DNA of 64,000 bases from assembly GCF_031877795.1 (NCBI RefSeq), contig NC_133940.1, positions 9,797,985 through 9,861,984 on the forward strand, given 5' to 3'. This document shows positions 57,801-64,000 of the stretch, in pieces (positions within the stretch are counted from its first letter, which is position 1; each line of letters begins with the position of its first letter). The translations under genes were made by a program, and so were the position numbers. This stretch comes from Strix aluco. Lineage: Eukaryota > Chordata > Aves > Strigiformes > Strigidae. The notes beneath the pieces were generated by a model. That model made no database searches, was not told the origin of the DNA, and worked only from the letters and a program-made list of their open reading frames with translations.

Positions 57801-60800
57801 CTGGGGAAGATGGTGACAGAAGCTTAAACTAAACTATAAAAGCTGCGACTCTTTCTGAGGGAATGGTACTGAAGTGCAGCCCTGACCAGAACTAAAGCTT
57901 TGTGGTTTGGCCACAGAAATGCCACAGCTTAACAGTATTCAGAAGCTTCACCTCTGGGTGCTGCTGACCTTTCCCACCACCGCTAACTAGAACATCTTCC
58001 TGTTTTCTCTGTCTTTCTTCCCCCGAAATGCTGGTGCCACACAAAATGGACTGTATTGCACTGATGGGAGTTAGCATGTCTTTGGGTAGCGGTAGCAGTG
58101 TGGCTATTTTTAGGCATTCCCCAAATTAAGCAGTACTCTGGCAGCAGCTCACCACTGAGGGAGAGGCCTGTTCTTATTGCTTAGTCCTGCTAATGACCAT
58201 TCTAGACTCCAGCTCCTCATGGTTGCACCCAGCTGTGGTGACCTACTTCCTATCCAGTAGCTGACAGTGAGTAAGAACCAGCTTATCTATTTTTTCTGCT
58301 CATTCCTTTACCATACTATTAGGATCGTGTGTCATTTCTGATACCACCCAATCCCCCCCCCAAAAAAAGGATAAATTCTTTCTTGTAATGCCTTTGCTAA
58401 ATGCAGGAGTATTAGAGGGTCTCAGCCTGTCAGTCCTGTGTAGCTTATCAAATCATTAATCTTTCTGGGCAGTTTCTAAAGGCACCAGCTAACTTGCACA
58501 CAAGAATCTGAGTAGGGATGCTAGACTGTCATTCCTACAGTCCTTGATTTGTTCAGAGAGGATTCCTTCCTGATGTAAAGTCTGTAATTAGATTATGTCT
58601 AGCACCATGGATAAAGGATGTAACATTTCTTATCCTGCCCTTAGCAGGAGTACTGGAGTAGCTTTGAAATGTACCATAAATAACTTCCAGAGACATGGGA
58701 TGCTTAGCCAAAAAAAAAAAAAAAGTATGGTAACACAAAGTCCAGACTGGATCCTTCATGGACCAGCTGAGTGACCTCACTCTGAAGATACTTCTGCATA
58801 TATCTAAAAATGGGTGGTGGTTATGTCTTTGTATCAGATTTGGCTTGTTTACTTACCCAGAGCTTAAGATGCTGTTAAAATTTTAAAGATTGTCAACCAT
58901 CTGAAGTTTAATTGGTGTCAACTGTATTTCCTCACAGAAATAAACTTGAGGCTTGATCAGCCTGATTCTTGCTGCAATATGAGTAATAAATGAAGTCCTT
59001 GGCTTGGTACACATTAGACTAGACAAAAATCTTGAAGGGTGTGCTGGGACTGACAGTAAAGAACTTAAAGTTTGTAAGTTAAGTTGGATTAGCAAGAACC
59101 ACTGTGTGATTTTATTTTTTTTAAATTATGCTTGAAAGTACACTCTAATATTATTACATTTTAAAACATTGCTGCTGACTAATATTAGAAGCTTTCTGCT
59201 GAAGGAGCACAGTGACCTTACTCCAACTTTTTTGCTCAAATCATCTGTCTCGTTTCTGCTTGTTTGTTCCTGTTGGATCTGCATGAAGGTAAAGATATAT
59301 TTGCAGATCCCCTTCTATGCCTCACAGTTGCATATAATTTAAATAATAGATATGCCAGCCACCACAATGACTCCTACTAAACTTCACAGTGACATCAGTT
59401 TACTGGAATTGCACAGAGTCACTTGGTCTCTTTTTTCTAACGTGGACCATAGTTAAGCATAGCTGTCTTTAAATACACCTAACCTCTACTCATTCAGACC
59501 TCTCTAAATGAGAATAGATGCAGGAGAGAAACAAGTTCCAGACAGGTTTGTTCTTGAGGAATCATTTTCTCTTTAGGTTGTTGTTTCTTTTACAAATTTG
59601 CATTTCAGCCTCCCATTTCTGATTTACTCTGTAGGCGTCCTGCTTCTGAAGGCACAGCTCTGATACAAGGAAGTAGGCTGCCAAGTGTCCAGGACTTCAA
59701 GTGGAGAGTGGACGTAGCTATATCCACAAGGTATAAAAGAGAATCCGGCATGGCCCTAGAAATTATTTTGCCCAAGGTTAAACTGACTTCTTGAGCTGCT
59801 TAAAAATGTTAACAGTGTTAAAATGTATCTTGTTGCTGTTGGGGATTGGCTTGTAGCATTAAATGGTAAGATATGGAGGGCATTTTCTGAACAGTGTAGA
59901 AGTCAGTTTATATACAGGTTACTGCTGTTAACATGAACCTGCCAACAGGCTGCTGCCTTCATCTTCTACTAATGATACTTTTTAGGCTCCTTATTTGTTT
60001 TGATCTCTAAAACCTCTGTGCTAGAAATATTGCACTCAAAGTTTGAGTCTCTCTTTCAATATTTTAAAACTTAATGGAGCTGATACAACCCCATGGGTCC
60101 TCAGGGATGATGGAATAAATTAGATGGGTTGAGCCTCACACAGCCAGCCAAGCTCTCGGTTTCGCTGGAGCAGGGGAGGGAAATCATCTATTCAACTTCC
60201 CAAGCAGACTATAATTTCTATGTTGTACACGTTAAATAAAATTGCTTTGCATCACCTGCAATCTGCTGTAGATTCTACAAAGAGAGGCTTCAGAACAGCA
60301 CCTTTACATTCCCATAGTTATGCAACTGGTCGTTGATCTACCTCCTAAGTTTCTTTCACGAAACAGTAGTAAAGGCTGTTGTGATCATCCTGTCTGTGCC
60401 TGCAGTGAATAGCTTCTTGCCATCTGCCACAGCAGAGGCAGCTGGGGGATGGATCTTTGGCTAGAGCCAGAAGGAAACAGAAACCTGTTGTCTGGGCTGT
60501 TCCTGGTCTTTGTCTAGTTCTAACCAAGATGGACCAGGGTGAAAGAAATTGGAAGATGATCCAGTATTTGTCAGTAGTGTAAATTGTTACCGTGAGTGAC
60601 TTCATATTGCATTCATGAATACCTGCATCCAAGGGAGTGTGCAGTCTCTTTGCTGCCGTAGTTGAGAAGCCCGTGGGTAATCGGGGATGGTCTTCCTGAA
60701 ATCAAGAAAAAAGGCTCCTAAGTGAAAATTGTTATGGCCACAAGCTACTAGTTCAGGTGACTCTCAGATGAGCAGTGCTGTGAGCACCACACAGGTATCA

Positions 60801-61649
60801 CTATGCAGAAAAAATCTGTACCTTTAAGAGAGCAAAATGTACAGATAAACATCCTCAGGCACAATGCTTGCAAGCTGCAGGCAAATCCTATGATTTGTTT
60901 TCCAAATAACACAGGAGCAATAGATTATCCTTTTCTATTTTCCTTCCTCTTATGTTCCTTTCCAGTCAACCTCCCCCCTGGGATTTCATGTTTATCATCC
61001 AACAACAGCCTTTGCAAAGAGGTATGGCTTCTGGCTGTAACGCCTGTCAGTACCTGAGCAGGCTTTGGCAACATCAGTTGATGGAAGCTGCACAAGAATG
61101 ACTCATTTTCCCCTCTTTGGGTCATCAAATAAAATAACATCCCACAAATTTCGGATGGAGACTGGAAGAGCTTGATTCTCCAAATGAGATGGCAGTTGAA
61201 AGTATGAAGGGATGGAAAGGATTAATGCAACATGGTAAACTGCATAGAACACTGTACATTATTACTAGCAGTATTTGGTAGCTCTTATCCCTATCATAAT
61301 TCTACTAAACTGATTACTATGTAAAATCAATATGCTCCTAAACTTGCAGTTACTAAACTATTAAAAAAATTTTTAGTCTCAATTCTGAGGTATATTGGCC
61401 AGGACTCTTATGTTCATGAGTTTCCAGCCAGCCCGGTACAGGACTCTATGATTGAAATTACTCAGGTTCTGTGTAAAGCCTACATGAACATCTTAAATTG
61501 TTAATGTACAATGCTGTACTCATCACACTGCTGATGATTATTGTTGTAATACTAATAATTTAAATAATTTCAGTTCACTGGCCCGTGCACTGCAACCATC
61601 CATTCTAATGATGATGAAGCTTTCAGATGGGACAGCTCATCGCTTTGAA

Positions 61650-64000
61650 GTAAGTCTGATTGCCATAATAAATAAAAAAAAAACCACTTGAAGTTCTTTT
61701 TAGAAAGTTCAATTACTATTTCAAATATTAAAGCTTTTGTAAACAATGCATCATTATTGATTAGTTTGCTTTGGAATCCTTCATGTTCAGTGTAGCTGCA
61801 TATGATATATAACAAAATGCTAACCAAAATCATTTCATGCCTTGTTCCTACGCATGTTTTGCTGAAACCTCATTTTTAGAAAAATATTAATTACTGAAAA
61901 GAACTGCTGTATAATGTCTGGTTTGACTAAAAATTATTGTTTTGTTATCAGCTGTAACCTTCAGACCTGATGGTGGCTCTTGAGGGCAGAAACATTACTG
62001 GGGTAGTTTATATAATGTATGATACATTTCTAAACCTCCTACATTTGGTAGAGAATGGTATCATTCTCTTCTGTGGCAGAGGTAGTTTTATTCTTTTTCT
62101 TCGGTACGGTTCTTGCTGCCAGAAAGAAAATAAAAAAACCTCTTTGCTTTTTACCTCAGACTTAGTCAGTGGCAGTATTTATGACACCGTACGTAAAGGC
62201 TTGCCAGAAGATGGCATAAACTCTTCCATATTTTTAACCTTTGAAAAGGAATGCTATTTGTTCTATAAATAACATGGTCGTGCATACAGGAATTCAGTGC
62301 ACAGCAAGCATTGTTACATTTGAATTCTGTAGAGATTTTGGATTCATGTGTTAGTAGTAGTCTGGAGGAAGCACCAAAGAACTGTGGGTTGGAAGAGATG
62401 GACTGATTTTACTGTTGCAGTGCTTCACAAGAGGGCAGCTATTGAGGAAGGCACAAATTCTGTGCTACATTGCAAAGTGTTGAGGGTGTCACTTCACAAG
62501 AGATCAAATTCACCCCTCTGACAGTCCAGCTCAGAGCATCCTGTACACTCTCTTTGAGGTCTTCCATGGAACTTAAGTGATGCCCTGGACTTCAGGTTAA
62601 CCCTTTACAACAGGGTAAGTTTCACTTGTGAGAATAAAAACTAGTATATGTTCTTTACTATTTAGATTTGGGGCTTTATTTCCTGGTATTTAATGTCAAG
62701 TCTCAGTGGAATTGTTCCTGGTTGGTTTGGTTTGGTTTTAGGTTTTTTTTCTTGTAAATCTGTGGCAGACTCTTTGCTATTCTGCAGTGGAGATGTGTTG
62801 GTATGCCTGTCCGGTACGCACAGAAGTGCAGATACCTGATAGCAAACAATGTGCTTCTCTTAGAATCAGCTCATTGCTTGCTGCTGCTTAGATCGGAATG
62901 CCAAAGATCTGGCTGTAAACAGGATTTCTGTACCTGATGAGCGGTCCTCTTGCAGTTAGTAGCTCTTTGGGATAAACCTGTGTTTTGGTTCAGGGTACCA
63001 TATGCAAGTAAATATAGTCCTCAACTCTTCAGTTTTCTTTCATTCAGACATGTTCAGAAGGCCCTGCTAAGTAACAGGGCTTATGTAAAATGGTAAGTCC
63101 AGAAGATAATTCTATTATGAACAGTTTTAAAAGGTGCATGCCACACGGAGAAGTTACGCTCTTCGGTCTCTTGGGTTTGGTTTGGTTTTTTAATTGCAGT
63201 ATGACTTCTGACAATGAAGATTTTTCTAAAAAGCAATGGGAATTGCAGCATTTCAAGTCTTGTTGTATATATGTCAAAAGTGAAAAGGACATGATGCCTT
63301 TTTCTGCATTTCTGATGCATATGGAAAATGCAAATCAGATGTTGGATTCCTCTCACATAATTGATATCTGCTACAGTAGGCAGAAGGATGACAAGGGACT
63401 CTGTCAAAAGAACTGCGTGTCTTCAGTGTCGTCAGAGTAGAGTAAATTAGGCAGTGCTCTGCAGAGCAGCCTGGGACGAGCTAGGCTGCTGTCGGTACTC
63501 ACGTGAGCACATGCGTTTGTGCACTACGCTGATGTTAATCTGTGTCACTCAGTCTGTGCCTGTGCTCAGATGTGGTTCTCTGTCTTGATAGATAATAGAT
63601 TTTCATGCATCTGGCTTCTCAGGCTTGAAATGGTAAAGGAAAGTCCTTTAAGTCTCCTGCACGGTTGAAAATGTTTTGTATATTTAATCAAAATCTTTTG
63701 CCTTTCATGTATAGACAGTGCCCAGTCCTCTTTGCTCTTGGGGTTGCTGCCGAGTCTCTTGCTTTGAGGCCCAATTCCTTTCTCTTGGAAGTTTGGACAA
63801 GCAGAATATCTGGAATTTGTTGCTTGAGAATTCTGTAGGCTCCACGACCTTCCAGGTGTCTTTCCTTCCAATCCATGACTCTCTTACTTTACAGCAGCCA
63901 TCAGTTTACATTCTGAAGTACTTCCTTTCTCACATCAGGCAGTATAGAAGATGTACTAATGTAGCTGTTATTTCTGCTTTTCCCACTCCCCTCTTCTTTT
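61650..64000 (+). other. COMMD5 last intron, open at the window edge
   Basis: A GTAAGT donor follows exon 6. No segment matching the missing COMMD5 C-terminus is seen, and nothing else coding is supported. GGTTT-type short repeats occur near 62725 and 63175. Confidence 0.6.

Overview
This is nuclear DNA from an amniote, almost certainly a bird. The genes have introns and vertebrate splice sites, two promoters sit in CpG islands, interspersed repeats are sparse, and a CR1 3' end of avian type lies at 35670-35830. The gene order ESX1 - FAM199X matches human Xq22. The species cannot be named from the window.

Layout. At 2.2-11 kb (+) is a five-exon ARX/ESX-type paired-like homeobox gene, called ESX1 because FAM199X is its neighbour. 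At 46.8-38.7 kb (-) is the complete six-exon FAM199X. At 47.0 kb to the right edge (+) is COMMD5, which shares a CpG-island promoter head-to-head with FAM199X (273 bp between start codons); six coding exons are present and the last lies beyond the window.

Between the convergent ESX1 and FAM199X (about 34-13 kb, minus strand) I find a series of more than 20 small exon-like segments. Most have splice signals on both sides, an open frame and a phase that fits the next segment. I do not recognise the protein: it looks largely helical at first and low-complexity and polar later. The later part carries two in-frame stops, a frameshift and a weak donor, so I call it a probable unitary pseudogene, or a gene whose exact exon ends I have partly misjudged. 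This is the most interesting object in the window. The exon calls were made by eye and need transcript or protein-search support.

Other content: an endogenous-retrovirus solo LTR with a perfect 6-bp target duplication (31947-32273), a MIR-like relic, a GC-rich repeat-like patch at 16.2-16.9 kb, microsatellites, short tandem duplications, and a few candidate regulatory motifs near ESX1.
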